Assembly: GCF_002204185.1 (NCBI RefSeq)
Contig: NZ_MXPU01000014.1
Span: 115,488-179,487, forward strand
Direction: 5' to 3'
Length of the DNA: 64,000 nt
Source of the DNA: Rhizobium esperanzae
Lineage (GTDB): Bacteria; Pseudomonadota; Alphaproteobacteria; Rhizobiales; Rhizobiaceae
Shown here: positions 1-8,394 of the stretch, in pieces
Position numbering within the stretch: the stretch's first letter is position 1
Layout of the letters: each line of letters begins with the position of its first letter
Notes under the pieces: generated by a model
Told to the model about the DNA's origin: nothing
What the model saw: only the letters and a program-made list of their open reading frames with translations
The model's database searches: none
Program-made: the position numbers and the translations under genes

Positions 1-383
1 AGAGCGTAGACCGTGGCTTTGGGTAGAAGAAGCACGCAGACCGAAAGGCAAAAGACAAGTGCAGCCACCTCCAGTCTTGCCCTTACGACGGGCGGCATCG
101 CGTCCGCGATAACGCCCATCCTCATGTGCTGTCCGCGGTGAAAAGCGAGGACCGCGCCCACGATCGAAAGCCAGAGGAACAACATGGAGGCGAGCTCGTC
201 CGACCAGATGAGCGGCTCGCCCCATGCATAGCGGGCGAAGACGCCCGCCGACAGCACGAGTACCTCGACGACAACAAGTGCTGCGGCGATCAATTCAATC
301 AGGCGCACCACGCCCGCTTCAGCTTTGGCCAGGACTGGCCACGCGCCAATCACCGGGGGGCTGACATTTTCAGAAGTAGCCAT
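1..383 (-). CDS. dctQ: TRAP transporter small permease, DctQ type (partial, runs off left edge)
   Basis: The reverse strand reads an open frame from ATG at 383 to the window edge, about 127 residues, with a hydrophobic helix near residues 25-45, a conserved-looking W-S-D-E-L segment near 60 and further hydrophobic helices around 65-80 and 105-120. This is the layout of the small DctQ membrane subunit of tripartite ATP-independent periplasmic transporters, which partners the large DctM permease and a periplasmic binding protein. The upstream neighbour on the same strand is dctP, 9 bases away, so the two are one operon. DctM is expected beyond the window. The C-terminus is not visible, so a DctQM fusion cannot be excluded. 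Confidence 0.85.
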   Translation of the reverse strand, partial: MATSENVSPPVIGAWPVLAKAEAGVVRLIELIAAALVVVEVLVLSAGVFARYAWGEPLIWSDELASMLFLWLSIVGAVLAFHRGQHMRMGVIADAMPPVVRARLEVAALVFCLSVCVLLLPKATVYA

Positions 384-392
384 GTCAACGCC

Positions 393-1409
393 TCAGATCA
401 ATTTGCCCGAGGTAGACTCCAGCAACGCCCATGCTTCCTCGCCGAAACGCCCCTTCCAATCGGAGTAGAACGACGAAGCCTGCAGCGTCGCGCGGAACTG
501 GGCAGTATCGACGTCGATAAATTCAAGACCCTTGCTCGTCAGCTCTGCCTGGAGTTCGGAATTCAGCTTTTCGACATCAGCGCGTTGCACGAGAGCCGAG
601 CGATTGATTTCGGTGACGACAATGTCACGCAAGTCCTCAGGCAACATCTCGAAGTTGTCCCGATTGGCGAGGATCCAGAAGCCGTCCCACATATGGTTGG
701 TCCGGGAAAGATACTTTTGAACCTCGTACATTTTGGCAAAGTAAATGCCAGCGAGCGGGTTTTCGAGACCGTCAGCCACGTGAGTCTGAAGCGCGGAATA
801 GGTTTCGCCCCATGGAATTGATGTCGGCGCGGCGCCGAGGGACTTGAAGAGCGATGTCCAGAGCGGCGCAGGAGGGACGCGGATCTTGAAGCCCTTGAGG
901 TCCTCGGGCGACTTGATCGGTTTGCCGATCGAGGTGGTCTGCCGGAAGCCGTTGTCCCACATCTTCTCGAAGGCGATCAGGTTGACCTTCTCAAAAGCCG
1001 TCCGGATGCTCCGGCCGAGCTCGCCATCCACCGACTTCCAGACCTGAGCATAGTTGGGGTAGGCAAATCCTACGCCGGTGATGGCCGCGGGCGGAACGAG
1101 TGTCGCTGCGATGAGGCCTGTCTGCGCAAGAAGGTCCAGGCCACCCGATCGAAGCTGGCTGAGCATATCAGCATCGGTGCCGAGCTGGCTCGCGGGAAAC
1201 ACCTGAATACTCACGCGGCCGTCTGTTTGCTCGCTGATCTTGTTGGAAGCCTCGGTCATGCGGGTGTTGAGCGGATGATCAACGGGCATGATGTTGGCAA
1301 ATTTAAACGAAAACTCTGGCGAGCTCGCGCGCATTGTGCGAGGTGCCGCAAGCGTGGCGGTCATCGCCACGGAACTCATAATAAGGGTACGGCGGTTCAT
1401 TGTGATCAT
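393..1409 (-). CDS. dctP: TRAP transporter substrate-binding protein, DctP family
   Basis: This 338-aa protein starts with a signal peptide carrying twin arginines (N-R-R-T-L, residues 5-9) and a hydrophobic stretch ending near residue 28, then a periplasmic binding fold of normal DctP length. Segments such as P-V-D-H-P-L near residue 43 and the L-K-G-F-K-I-R-V-P run near 170 are typical of the family, which captures small carboxylates, sugar acids or related solutes and hands them to DctQM. A strong GAGGAGG ribosome site lies 5 bases before the ATG. It is the first gene of a leftward operon with dctQ and is divergent from the dehydrogenase gene at 1747. The substrate cannot be read from sequence; the neighbouring kinase and isomerase suggest a C3-C4 polyol, ketose or sugar acid (inference). 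Confidence 0.9.
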   Translation of the reverse strand: MITMNRRTLIMSSVAMTATLAAPRTMRASSPEFSFKFANIMPVDHPLNTRMTEASNKISEQTDGRVSIQVFPASQLGTDADMLSQLRSGGLDLLAQTGLIAATLVPPAAITGVGFAYPNYAQVWKSVDGELGRSIRTAFEKVNLIAFEKMWDNGFRQTTSIGKPIKSPEDLKGFKIRVPPAPLWTSLFKSLGAAPTSIPWGETYSALQTHVADGLENPLAGIYFAKMYEVQKYLSRTNHMWDGFWILANRDNFEMLPEDLRDIVVTEINRSALVQRADVEKLNSELQAELTSKGLEFIDVDTAQFRATLQASSFYSDWKGRFGEEAWALLESTSGKLI

Positions 1410-1746
1410 TGGTTCCTCCTCGAACCGTGTTGATCTATGTCGATGTTTTTAGGAGCCTCCAGCGCAGGCGCTCTCCTCGTAGCGGTCCTCAGTTTCTCGC
1501 AGGTTGCTTAGACCTTGGTGTGACGTCGCTGAAGCCGGAAGCCTCCCACTGTGCGGCTGGACGTAAAATAGGCGCTTGCGCCAAACGTCCGCAAATGAAT
1601 TGCCTCAGGCCAATGTTGAGTTGAACTCAGGCGAGTTCGGCGTGACCCGCGATGGAGACAAAGTTTTTCTAGGAGAACGCGCCAGGCAACATGAATCCAG
1701 ATCACATGTTTTTTGGGCAAACTCTTTTGATGTGGAGGAAGCCGCT
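1410..1746. promoter_or_regulatory. Divergent intergenic region between dctP and the dehydrogenase
   Basis: These 337 bases separate two divergent transcription units and should hold both promoters. No convincing paired -35/-10 boxes or operator dyad could be picked by eye. The dehydrogenase frame stays open upstream to 1576, but residues there do not resemble the family and the good ribosome site GTGGAGGAA lies just before 1747, so I treat this stretch as non-coding. Confidence 0.45.
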
Positions 1747-2772
1747 ATGCTAACCGCTTTGCATGCGACCATGGCACTCCGGTGGGATGTGCCGACCTAT
1801 GACGTGCCAGTATCTCGGAGGAGACCGGAATTGCACCAAGCTTTAGAAACAAAGCCGAGCCCGGCACGAGGACCGGGAAAACCGACAATCGGTTTTTTTG
1901 GTCTCGGCTCCATGGGATTGCCCATGGCGTCGCATCTCCTAAAAAGCGGCTTCAGGGTCAAGGGGTTTGACATCTCGGAGAATGCTCTAAAAAGCTTCGC
2001 TGACAGTGGCGGGACTGCCTATCCAGACGCCACAGAAGCCGCCAGCGAGACCGACGTCTTGATGTTGATGGTGGTCAACATCGACCAGGCGCACCAAGCC
2101 CTCTTTGAACGGGGCGCCCTGGCAAATTCAACCAGGACCAGCATCGTCGTCCTGATGTCAACATGCCCTCCCGGCGAGGTTGAACAGCTCGCCGAGGCCG
2201 TGACTGCTCGCGGTCACCGGTTTCTGGATGCACCTGTTTCCGGCGGCGTCGCCGGAGCGCGTGACGCGTCGCTTTCCATTATGGTGGCTGGCGACAGGCA
2301 AACCTATGAAATGAGCCGCGATCTTCTCGACGTGCTCGGCTCCAAGATCTATTATCTCGGGGAGCGGCCTGGCCAGGCATCGGTTGCCAAAGCGGTCAAC
2401 CAGTTGCTGTGCGGTGTACACTTGGCGGCAGCGGCTGAGGCGCTGTCGCTCGCCGAAAGGGCTGGGCTCGACACCTCAACGGTACTCGAGATCGTGTCCG
2501 GCTCGGCGGCTGCCAGCTGGATGCTCAACGATCGTGGCCAGCGTATGCTTCTGGAAGACCCAGAGGTAACGAGCGCGGTAGACATCTTTGTGAAAGATCT
2601 CGGTATCGTGCTTGCCGCTGGCTCCTCTGCCAGGGCCGCCCTGCCGCTCGCCTCCGTTGCGCATCAGTTCTTCCTTGCCGCGTCTGGCCAGGGGTCGGGC
2701 TCGGCAGATGACAGTCAGGTCATTCGTGCGTATCGGGGGATGACCGCGGGCCAGAAGGAGGCAAAGAAATGA
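1747..2772 (+). CDS. NAD(P)-dependent 3-hydroxyisobutyrate/L-threonate-type dehydrogenase
   Basis: About 341 aa. After a nonconserved leader of roughly 50 residues comes the Rossmann motif G-L-G-S-M-G, followed by the substrate-binding D-A-P-V-S-G-G and the catalytic lysine region K-A-V-N-Q-L-L, the diagnostic order of the beta-hydroxyacid dehydrogenase superfamily (GarR, HIBADH, LtnD). Such enzymes oxidise a beta-hydroxy acid with NAD(P)+ in the cytoplasm. The start at 1747 is chosen for the GGAGG ribosome site; the frame also stays open upstream, and an ATG at 1774 is another possibility. The stop overlaps the next ATG (ATGA), indicating translational coupling to the hydrolase. The neighbouring DhaK/DhaL pair would fit an LtnD-like role in four-carbon acid or polyol breakdown, but this is inference. 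Confidence 0.85.
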   Translation: MLTALHATMALRWDVPTYDVPVSRRRPELHQALETKPSPARGPGKPTIGFFGLGSMGLPMASHLLKSGFRVKGFDISENALKSFADSGGTAYPDATEAASETDVLMLMVVNIDQAHQALFERGALANSTRTSIVVLMSTCPPGEVEQLAEAVTARGHRFLDAPVSGGVAGARDASLSIMVAGDRQTYEMSRDLLDVLGSKIYYLGERPGQASVAKAVNQLLCGVHLAAAAEALSLAERAGLDTSTVLEIVSGSAAASWMLNDRGQRMLLEDPEVTSAVDIFVKDLGIVLAAGSSARAALPLASVAHQFFLAASGQGSGSADDSQVIRAYRGMTAGQKEAKK

Positions 2773-3617
2773 GTGCCGAGATCAAAAGCAATTACGCGCG
2801 ACTGTCCGGCATCACCATGCACTACCTGACCGCAGGATCCGGTAAGCCGCTGGTTCTCCTTCACGGGGTGCCGCAGAGTTCGCACGAATGGCGGCACGTG
2901 ATCCCCTTCCTCGCCGACAAGTACGCGATCATCGCGCCGGACCTGCGGGGCCTCGGCGACACTTCCCGGCCCGCCGATGGGTACGACAAGAAGACGATTG
3001 CCGAAGACGTGTGGGAGCTTCTTTCTGAACATCTGAAGATCGATCGCTTCAATCTTGTGGGACACGACTGGGGCGGCCCGGTGGCGTTTGCCCTGGCCGC
3101 GCAGCACCGGGAGGCTGTTAGCAAGCTCGCGATCCTGGACGTTACCATTCCTGGCGATGGAGCGGACATGTCGCAAGGCGGCCGGCGTTGGCACCACCCC
3201 TTCTTCAGGACGCCGGATTTGCCGGAAGCGATGTTCGGCGGTCGCGAGCATATCTATCTGGAATGGTTGTTTGACAATTATGGCAGCCGGGCAAACGTGC
3301 TATCTCAGGAAGACAAGAATGAGTATTTCCGTACCTACCTAAAACCGGGTGGCCTACGCACACTTCTCGCCTATTATCGGGGCTTTCCAACCGACGTCAA
3401 AGACAACGAGTTATTCCTCGAGAGGGATGGCAAGCTCGAAATGCCGGTCCTCGCCCTGGGCGGAGACAGTGGTTTTGGCCGCGGCATGGAGACGATGGAA
3501 TCAATGCAGCGGGTGGCGAGTGACGTTCGAGGCGGATTGATCCCGGGCTCGGGTCACTGGGTTGCAGAAGAAGCTCCCGAATTCATAGCGAACGAACTCC
3601 GGAAATTCTTTGACTAA
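2769..3617 (+). CDS. Alpha/beta hydrolase, epoxide hydrolase/haloalkane dehalogenase-like
   Basis: A 282-aa single-domain alpha/beta hydrolase. The oxyanion segment H-G-V-P-Q-S is near residue 35, the nucleophile elbow G-H-D-W-G-G places Asp100 as nucleophile, and His263 in G-S-G-H-W is the catalytic base. An Asp nucleophile rather than Ser points to epoxide hydrolase, haloalkane dehalogenase or fluoroacetate-dehalogenase relatives rather than esterases. The cap domain lies around residues 130-210. It overlaps the preceding dehydrogenase by four bases and probably shares its transcript. The physiological substrate is unknown. Confidence 0.85.
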   Translation: MSAEIKSNYARLSGITMHYLTAGSGKPLVLLHGVPQSSHEWRHVIPFLADKYAIIAPDLRGLGDTSRPADGYDKKTIAEDVWELLSEHLKIDRFNLVGHDWGGPVAFALAAQHREAVSKLAILDVTIPGDGADMSQGGRRWHHPFFRTPDLPEAMFGGREHIYLEWLFDNYGSRANVLSQEDKNEYFRTYLKPGGLRTLLAYYRGFPTDVKDNELFLERDGKLEMPVLALGGDSGFGRGMETMESMQRVASDVRGGLIPGSGHWVAEEAPEFIANELRKFFD

Positions 3618-3688
3618 ACCACTGCCTGACGTCGGGGATGCGCGTCTGATCCACCAGTCGCGCATCACCGACCCTGAGTGTGCATAAC

Positions 3689-4621
3689 TCACCTCCCGCC
3701 GACGTCGATCTCACTCGCAGAAACCGTGTCGCCAGCCAGGGTCTCTTCGATCCAACGCTTGAACAGAGCGATCTTTGGTGTTCTTGCCCTGGACCTCAAG
3801 TACACGAGACTATGGCAATTGATGCTGGGGCCTTCCGGGCCAAACGGCGCAACGAGCCTCCCGCTTTTCAGATCTTGCCGGACGAGTATGAGGCTTTCCA
3901 GGCAAACGCCAAGTCCATCCGCGGCCGCATTGATGGACATGAAAGATCTATCGAAACGCAGTCCCCGATCCATGTTGAGCCTCACACCGTGGTCGTCGGC
4001 CCAATCCTGCCAGCGATAGAGGTTCACTTCGGAGTGGATGAGCGGAAATCTGGCGAGATCCTGCGGTGAGCGTATTCCGTTTGCGCCCTCGACCAACGAT
4101 GGGGCGCACAGGACCATTATTGGCTCGGGTGGGAAGGGCTCGACGGCGATGCCAACCTCCACGGGCTGCGTTCCGTAGCGGATGTCTATATCGACGTTGC
4201 CGGTCCTGAGCTCGGCCGGGTCACCAGAAGCGTGCAGTCGAAGATCGATCTCCGGATAGCGGGCGCTAAACCGGGCCAGGCGAGGCATGAGCCACTGCGA
4301 AGCGAGACTGACGACCGAATGGATATTCAGAATGTCACTTTTGCCCTTCTTCGTGAAATTGCGCGTGGCGCTCTCGATCCTTCGAAACGAGGCGCTGATC
4401 TCTTCGGCGTAAGCCCTCCCCGCGTCAGTCAGCATGATTGAACGCCCGGAACGATGAAATAAAGCAATTCCGAGCTCCGAATCCAGCGCGGCCATTTGAT
4501 GGCTCACGGCCGAGGGGCTGATGCTCAGTTCCTCGGCGGCTTTTCCAAAAGATCCAAGACGTGCGACAGCTTCCAACACCTGTAGCGATCGCAGCGAAGG
4601 AAACTCCAACGCGCTCATCAC
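3689..4621 (-). CDS. LysR family transcriptional regulator (GcvA-like)
   Basis: This 310-aa protein has an N-terminal winged helix-turn-helix (residues about 10-65, with S-P-S-A-V-S-H-Q in the recognition helix) and a C-terminal periplasmic-binding-like effector domain, the standard LysR length and order. It converges on the hydrolase gene and is divergent from the isomerase-dhaK-dhaL operon, the usual arrangement for a LysR protein controlling its divergent neighbour. It probably senses the substrate or an intermediate of this catabolic cluster; the effector is not identifiable. The start follows from the alignment of the HTH with family members known to me. Confidence 0.88.
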   Translation of the reverse strand: MMSALEFPSLRSLQVLEAVARLGSFGKAAEELSISPSAVSHQMAALDSELGIALFHRSGRSIMLTDAGRAYAEEISASFRRIESATRNFTKKGKSDILNIHSVVSLASQWLMPRLARFSARYPEIDLRLHASGDPAELRTGNVDIDIRYGTQPVEVGIAVEPFPPEPIMVLCAPSLVEGANGIRSPQDLARFPLIHSEVNLYRWQDWADDHGVRLNMDRGLRFDRSFMSINAAADGLGVCLESLILVRQDLKSGRLVAPFGPEGPSINCHSLVYLRSRARTPKIALFKRWIEETLAGDTVSASEIDVGGR

Positions 4622-4845
4622 CCCTCCTCCCGTTTATGCGTGCCTCGCCACCTTTCCCACTGGAGAGATTCAGTACGCTGGAGGACGCCCTTCATCTATA
4701 TTCCATGAGGAAATTTAACGCAAATGATGCAGCTGTTGAGATGTATTCATGCATTGACCGATGGAATTCGCTTGTCCGGATGAAGCGCTTTTAACACTTT
4801 GCCCATCGGAACGGACTTTGCGCCGTTCTTCTAAGGGAGGAATGC
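4622..4845. promoter_or_regulatory. Divergent promoter region, LysR gene / isomerase-dhaK-dhaL operon
   Basis: A 224-base AT-richer gap between divergent starts. It contains the dyad-like TGTATTCATGCA around 4741 and repeated TTC-N-GAA-like half sites near 4690-4712, plausible LysR contacts, but no exact T-N11-A site was assigned. The isomerase start has a strong AAGGGAGGAATGC ribosome site. Confidence 0.45.
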
Positions 4846-5697
4846 ATGGCTGAACGGGTGATCTCCGTGTCCGGCGCGCCGTACGACGGGCATAGCAGAG
4901 AGGCCGCACTGGAGAGCGCGGCAACCCTCGGGTTCACGCATTTCGAGCCGGCCTTTATCGTTGGATATACAGAACCCTTTGACGAGACCGCCTTCAAAGC
5001 TTCCGAGATGACCAGTTGGCGCAGCGCGCTTAGGTCTTCGGGGCTCTTGTGTCATGCAATGTCGTCGCACATCGACCTCGGTTTCGAAGATTCGGTCGAA
5101 GTGTTCACGGGCCGCATGGCATTCGCCGCGGCGATTGGAGCCAAGGTTATTGCGACCAACGCGGCCGCCCGACAAAGAGAGGCAACATTCCGTCGCAACG
5201 TCGAAACCATACTGAGAAGAGCGGAAGCCTTCGATATCATCGTTGGCCTGGAAAACCCAGGAGACGGCAGCGATAGCCTGATCAACACCGCGCGAGACGG
5301 TATTTCTCTTGTTGAGGAATTCGGATCGCCCTTTCTAAAGCTAAATTACGACGCCGCAAACACAGCGTCACATCGACCGGACATGGACGATCTCGCAGGT
5401 GATGGAATCCTGGCGCTGCCGGAATCGGCGCACGCCCATATCAAGGATGTCCGTGAAACCGACGAAGGTTGGTTTTTCTGCGATATCGGCGACGGCAAGG
5501 TCGGGTGCGAGCGCCTCCTGGCTGCAATCGCAAAGCTCGACAGCCTCCCGGTCAGTATTGAACTTCCCTTGAGACTGCATCGCAATCGGCAGGCGCAGCC
5601 CGTTCGCCGCCAAGATCCCGTGCCGCTGTCATCGATCGAGGACTCGCTGGCTCGGTCGCTCAAGGTCGTCCGGCGAGCGCTCAACGACAATCTATGA
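4846..5697 (+). CDS. Sugar phosphate isomerase/epimerase-like TIM-barrel protein
   Basis: A 283-aa protein of the AP-endonuclease-2/xylose-isomerase-like TIM-barrel family. Metal-ligand-type acidic residues appear in order: Glu in G-L-E-N-P-G near residue 134, Asp in N-Y-D-A-A-N near 167, the H-I-K-D segment near 200 and a late I-E-L-P near 239. Members isomerise or epimerise sugars, keto acids or sugar phosphates using a divalent metal. It starts 8 bases after a GGGAGG ribosome site and ends 21 bases before dhaK, so it leads a three-gene operon. An isomerase acting on the ketose product or substrate of the kinase is the simplest reading. Confidence 0.8.
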   Translation: MAERVISVSGAPYDGHSREAALESAATLGFTHFEPAFIVGYTEPFDETAFKASEMTSWRSALRSSGLLCHAMSSHIDLGFEDSVEVFTGRMAFAAAIGAKVIATNAAARQREATFRRNVETILRRAEAFDIIVGLENPGDGSDSLINTARDGISLVEEFGSPFLKLNYDAANTASHRPDMDDLAGDGILALPESAHAHIKDVRETDEGWFFCDIGDGKVGCERLLAAIAKLDSLPVSIELPLRLHRNRQAQPVRRQDPVPLSSIEDSLARSLKVVRRALNDNL

Positions 5698-5718
5698 CCG
5701 TGTCTGGAGGAGGACGCA

Positions 5719-6711
5719 GTGCAACGTTTTGTAAACAACCGCGATGAGGTCGTGGAAGATACCATCAAGGGCTTTGTGAAGGCACACCGAGACATCGTGC
5801 GCCTCGCCGAAAACCAACGCGTGGTGACGGCGATTGACCGGCCCGCGCAAGGAAAAGTGGGTGTCGTAACTGGAGGTGGCTCCGGACACGAGCCTGCCTT
5901 CATTGGCTATATAGGCCGCAACATGCTTGACGCGGTCGCGGTCGGCGAACTGTTTTCGTCGCCAACGGCCAAGAGCTTTCAGGATGCCATACGCGAAGCG
6001 AATGGTGGGAAAGGGGTCGTTGTCCTCTACGGAAATTATGCCGGAGACAACATGAACGTGAAGATGGCGATGAAGCTCGCCGCAAAGGACGGCATCGAGG
6101 TTGCCACGGTCGTTGCAACCGACGACGTATGCTCCGCCCCCGCGGAGGAGCAGGCGAAGCGCCGAGGCGTTGCCGGAGAGATCTTCATGTGGAAGGTGGG
6201 CGGAGCGAAAGCGTCGATGGGCGCCAGCCTATCCGAGGTTCGTGACGCAGCGCAGAAGGCCATCGACAATTGCCGCTCGGTCGGTGTCGGATTGGGGCCG
6301 TGCACTCTTCCAGCGGTCGGACATCCGAACTTCCAGATCGAGCCTGGCACCATTGAAGTCGGTATCGGCCATCACGGCGAGCCGGGCGTGCGAGTAGAAG
6401 CGCTCAAGAGCGCATCAGAGGTCGCCAAGGATATGTGCCAGATCGTGCTGGATGACCATGATCTCGGCTCGGGGACAGAAGTGGCCGTACTGGTATCTGG
6501 CCTTGGCGCGACACCGCTGAACGAACTTTACATTCTCTTCGACACAGTCGAGGAGGAAATCTCCGGCCGCGGCCTCAGGATCCACAAAGCGTATGTTGGT
6601 AACTACTTCACGTCTCTTGAGATGGTTGGAGCGACTTTGACGGTCATGGCGCTCGATGAAGAGCTAAAGTCGCTACTGGAGGTCGAGGTTTGCTGCGCCG
6701 CGACACTTTAA
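5719..6711 (+). CDS. dhaK: Dihydroxyacetone kinase DhaK-like subunit
   Basis: A 330-aa DhaK domain. The N-terminal G-G-G-S-G-H-E-P loop is near residues 51-58, and the G-I-G-H-H-G-E-P-G motif places histidines at 218-219, where the family forms a covalent hemiaminal with the ketone substrate. DhaK binds dihydroxyacetone or a related short ketose while DhaL delivers phosphate from ADP/ATP. It follows the isomerase by 21 bases and precedes dhaL by 10. No DhaM-type phosphodonor is seen in the window, so either it works with ATP or DhaM is elsewhere. Erythrulose-type kinases have the same architecture, so the substrate need not be dihydroxyacetone. Confidence 0.92.
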   Translation: MQRFVNNRDEVVEDTIKGFVKAHRDIVRLAENQRVVTAIDRPAQGKVGVVTGGGSGHEPAFIGYIGRNMLDAVAVGELFSSPTAKSFQDAIREANGGKGVVVLYGNYAGDNMNVKMAMKLAAKDGIEVATVVATDDVCSAPAEEQAKRRGVAGEIFMWKVGGAKASMGASLSEVRDAAQKAIDNCRSVGVGLGPCTLPAVGHPNFQIEPGTIEVGIGHHGEPGVRVEALKSASEVAKDMCQIVLDDHDLGSGTEVAVLVSGLGATPLNELYILFDTVEEEISGRGLRIHKAYVGNYFTSLEMVGATLTVMALDEELKSLLEVEVCCAATL

Positions 6712-6721
6712 GGAGGGAACA

Positions 6722-7363
6722 ATGCAAAAAATGAATAACTCGGCAGCCGGAGAAATCGTAGTCTCCATGGCAAGAGCGATCATCGACAACCGCGCCTACC
6801 TCAGCGAGATCGACGGCAAGATTGGCGACGGCGATCACGGAATAAATATGGCGAAAGGTTTCGGTTTAGTGGCCGACCGGATACGCGGCAAGGAGCTATC
6901 GCTCGCAAAAGCGCTTGAGACCCTGGGAACAGTCCTGATGACCGAGATCGGCGGATCTATGGGTCCGCTTTACGGTGTGATGTTCACCGAGTTTGCCCAG
7001 CAGATCGATCAGGTCGACCAGATCGACAGCAAGACGTTCAGCCGAATGCTGCATGCTGGCTTGACGGGTATTCAAGAAATTGGTTCGGCCAAAGTCGGCG
7101 ACAAGACATTGCTTGACACGTTGGTGCCTGCTGTTGAAGCTTTTGACAAAGCGACATCAGAAGGAAAATCCTTCGACGAGGCATTGGAACTCCTCGTTGC
7201 GGCAGCCGAAAGTGGCCGCGATTCGACGGTGAACTTGATCGCACGGATCGGCCGAGCCAGCAGGCTGGGCGAACGATCGCTCGGCGTGCTGGATGCTGGT
7301 GCGACGTCTTGCGCGCTGATCCTCAAGGAGTTGTCTGAGGGAACCCGTGATAGGCTTCAATAG
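6722..7363 (+). CDS. dhaL: Dihydroxyacetone kinase ADP/ATP-binding subunit DhaL-like
   Basis: A 213-aa all-helical DhaL domain. The nucleotide and Mg2+ ligands are visible as D31-G-K-I-G-D36-G-D38-H, followed by the G-G-S-M-G-P-L-Y-G loop near residues 78-86 and D-A-G-A near 197, the conserved order of the family. It supplies the phosphoryl-transfer half of the kinase. AAGGAGG precedes the ATG. It is the last gene of the operon; no clear terminator follows. Confidence 0.92.
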   Translation: MQKMNNSAAGEIVVSMARAIIDNRAYLSEIDGKIGDGDHGINMAKGFGLVADRIRGKELSLAKALETLGTVLMTEIGGSMGPLYGVMFTEFAQQIDQVDQIDSKTFSRMLHAGLTGIQEIGSAKVGDKTLLDTLVPAVEAFDKATSEGKSFDEALELLVAAAESGRDSTVNLIARIGRASRLGERSLGVLDAGATSCALILKELSEGTRDRLQ

Positions 7364-8015
7364 TGTCATCGCTTCTTGAGCGTGATCATACTGAGAACCG
7401 AAGTGATGCCGAGCTTAAGGGGAAGCCAATCCAGAGTGCCGCTCGGTTATTGATGTGAAACGCGCCGCGATAGAAATCCGGCAACACTCCTCCGTGTGCC
7501 CCCCGAGGGTGGACACCCGCTTTCGCGGCCGTTCGGGAATCAAATTTAGCGGACAGATTGGGTCGGCGGCGAACTATGCATTCGGTCTCCGGGCACCATC
7601 GCTCTCGCTTGCAGGGTCGGGTTCCGCAAACCGCGAAAGGCACGACTCATCGCAACTTAGGCGGTGGCACGACTGAAGCTGACGCGACATTCGGTCACGC
7701 GGCGACGCAGAGTCCTTCGCTCAGCTAACACCTGACCCGCTAAATCGAAGACACGAGTAATCGGCCTGGGGGAGCGACGACCTGGCACGAAGCTCGAAAA
7801 TCGTGCGTCAAACGGTGGTCCAAACGGAAGCAAGCCAATCCCGCTCTTTACCGATGGCGTCCTGGCCGGTTCCGGATCTTCCACGATCAACCCGCGAGGG
7901 GTCCGCTAGCAAGCTGCGGCCGCTTCCGCTTTGCGTCGCGGTGATCGCGCCCGGACCCGTGCCTTTGGAGGAGCCATCGAGCGGGAATTGGCCCGCTCCC
8001 GAAGGAGCCTCTCAA
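7364..8015. other. 650-base gap, no supported gene; boundary of catabolic cargo and plasmid core
   Basis: Short open frames on both strands lack ribosome sites and recognisable motifs. The stretch separates the catabolic cluster from the conserved plasmid block and may be a decayed junction. I see no inverted-repeat ends or transposase remnant. Confidence 0.5.
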
Positions 8016-8192
8016 ATGTCGCACGATCTCTCTCTCGCCCAGTCCCACGCCTTCCAGCTCTCCCGTGACCTGATGGTACCGGTCACCCTTTTCGAAGTTG
8101 ACGGCGAATATGGCGTCATTCCTTCCGATGAGATCGACGCCGACGACGATCTGGCGATCGTGCATGAGTACATGCCTTGGCCGGCTCATTGA
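8016..8192 (+). CDS. Small acidic hypothetical protein (58 aa)
   Basis: A 58-codon gene starting at an ATG 8 bases after the ribosome site GAAGGAG (8001-8007). The frame is open further upstream, but that part is low-complexity and lacks a better start. The product is acidic at its C-terminus (D-E-I-D-A-D-D-D near 40) and has no recognised domain. It precedes the toprim gene in the block of plasmid genes whose small members all have strong ribosome sites and GC-rich leaders. Function unknown. Confidence 0.6.
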   Translation: MSHDLSLAQSHAFQLSRDLMVPVTLFEVDGEYGVIPSDEIDADDDLAIVHEYMPWPAH

Positions 8193-8394
8193 GCCGGCAC
8201 CGCCGGGGCGTGCCCCTTGCGAGCGGCGGGCCGCAAGGGAAGCTTCGCCGCGGCCAATTTCAGCTTGCATGATCCGACAATTGCGCGCCGCGCCCTTGCG
8301 GCCTTTGCTCTTTGGGGCCTGCCGAAAGGGGTCGGGTGAACCGACGGGCAAGGAAGGGCTATGGAGGCCGATCGCCGGGCGATCGGAAGGAAAA

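Noticed and set aside
7657..7890. Short reverse-strand frame in the 7.4-8.0 kb gap
   Set aside because: No ribosome site, no recognised motif, and part of it is antisense to the upstream extension of the 58-aa gene.
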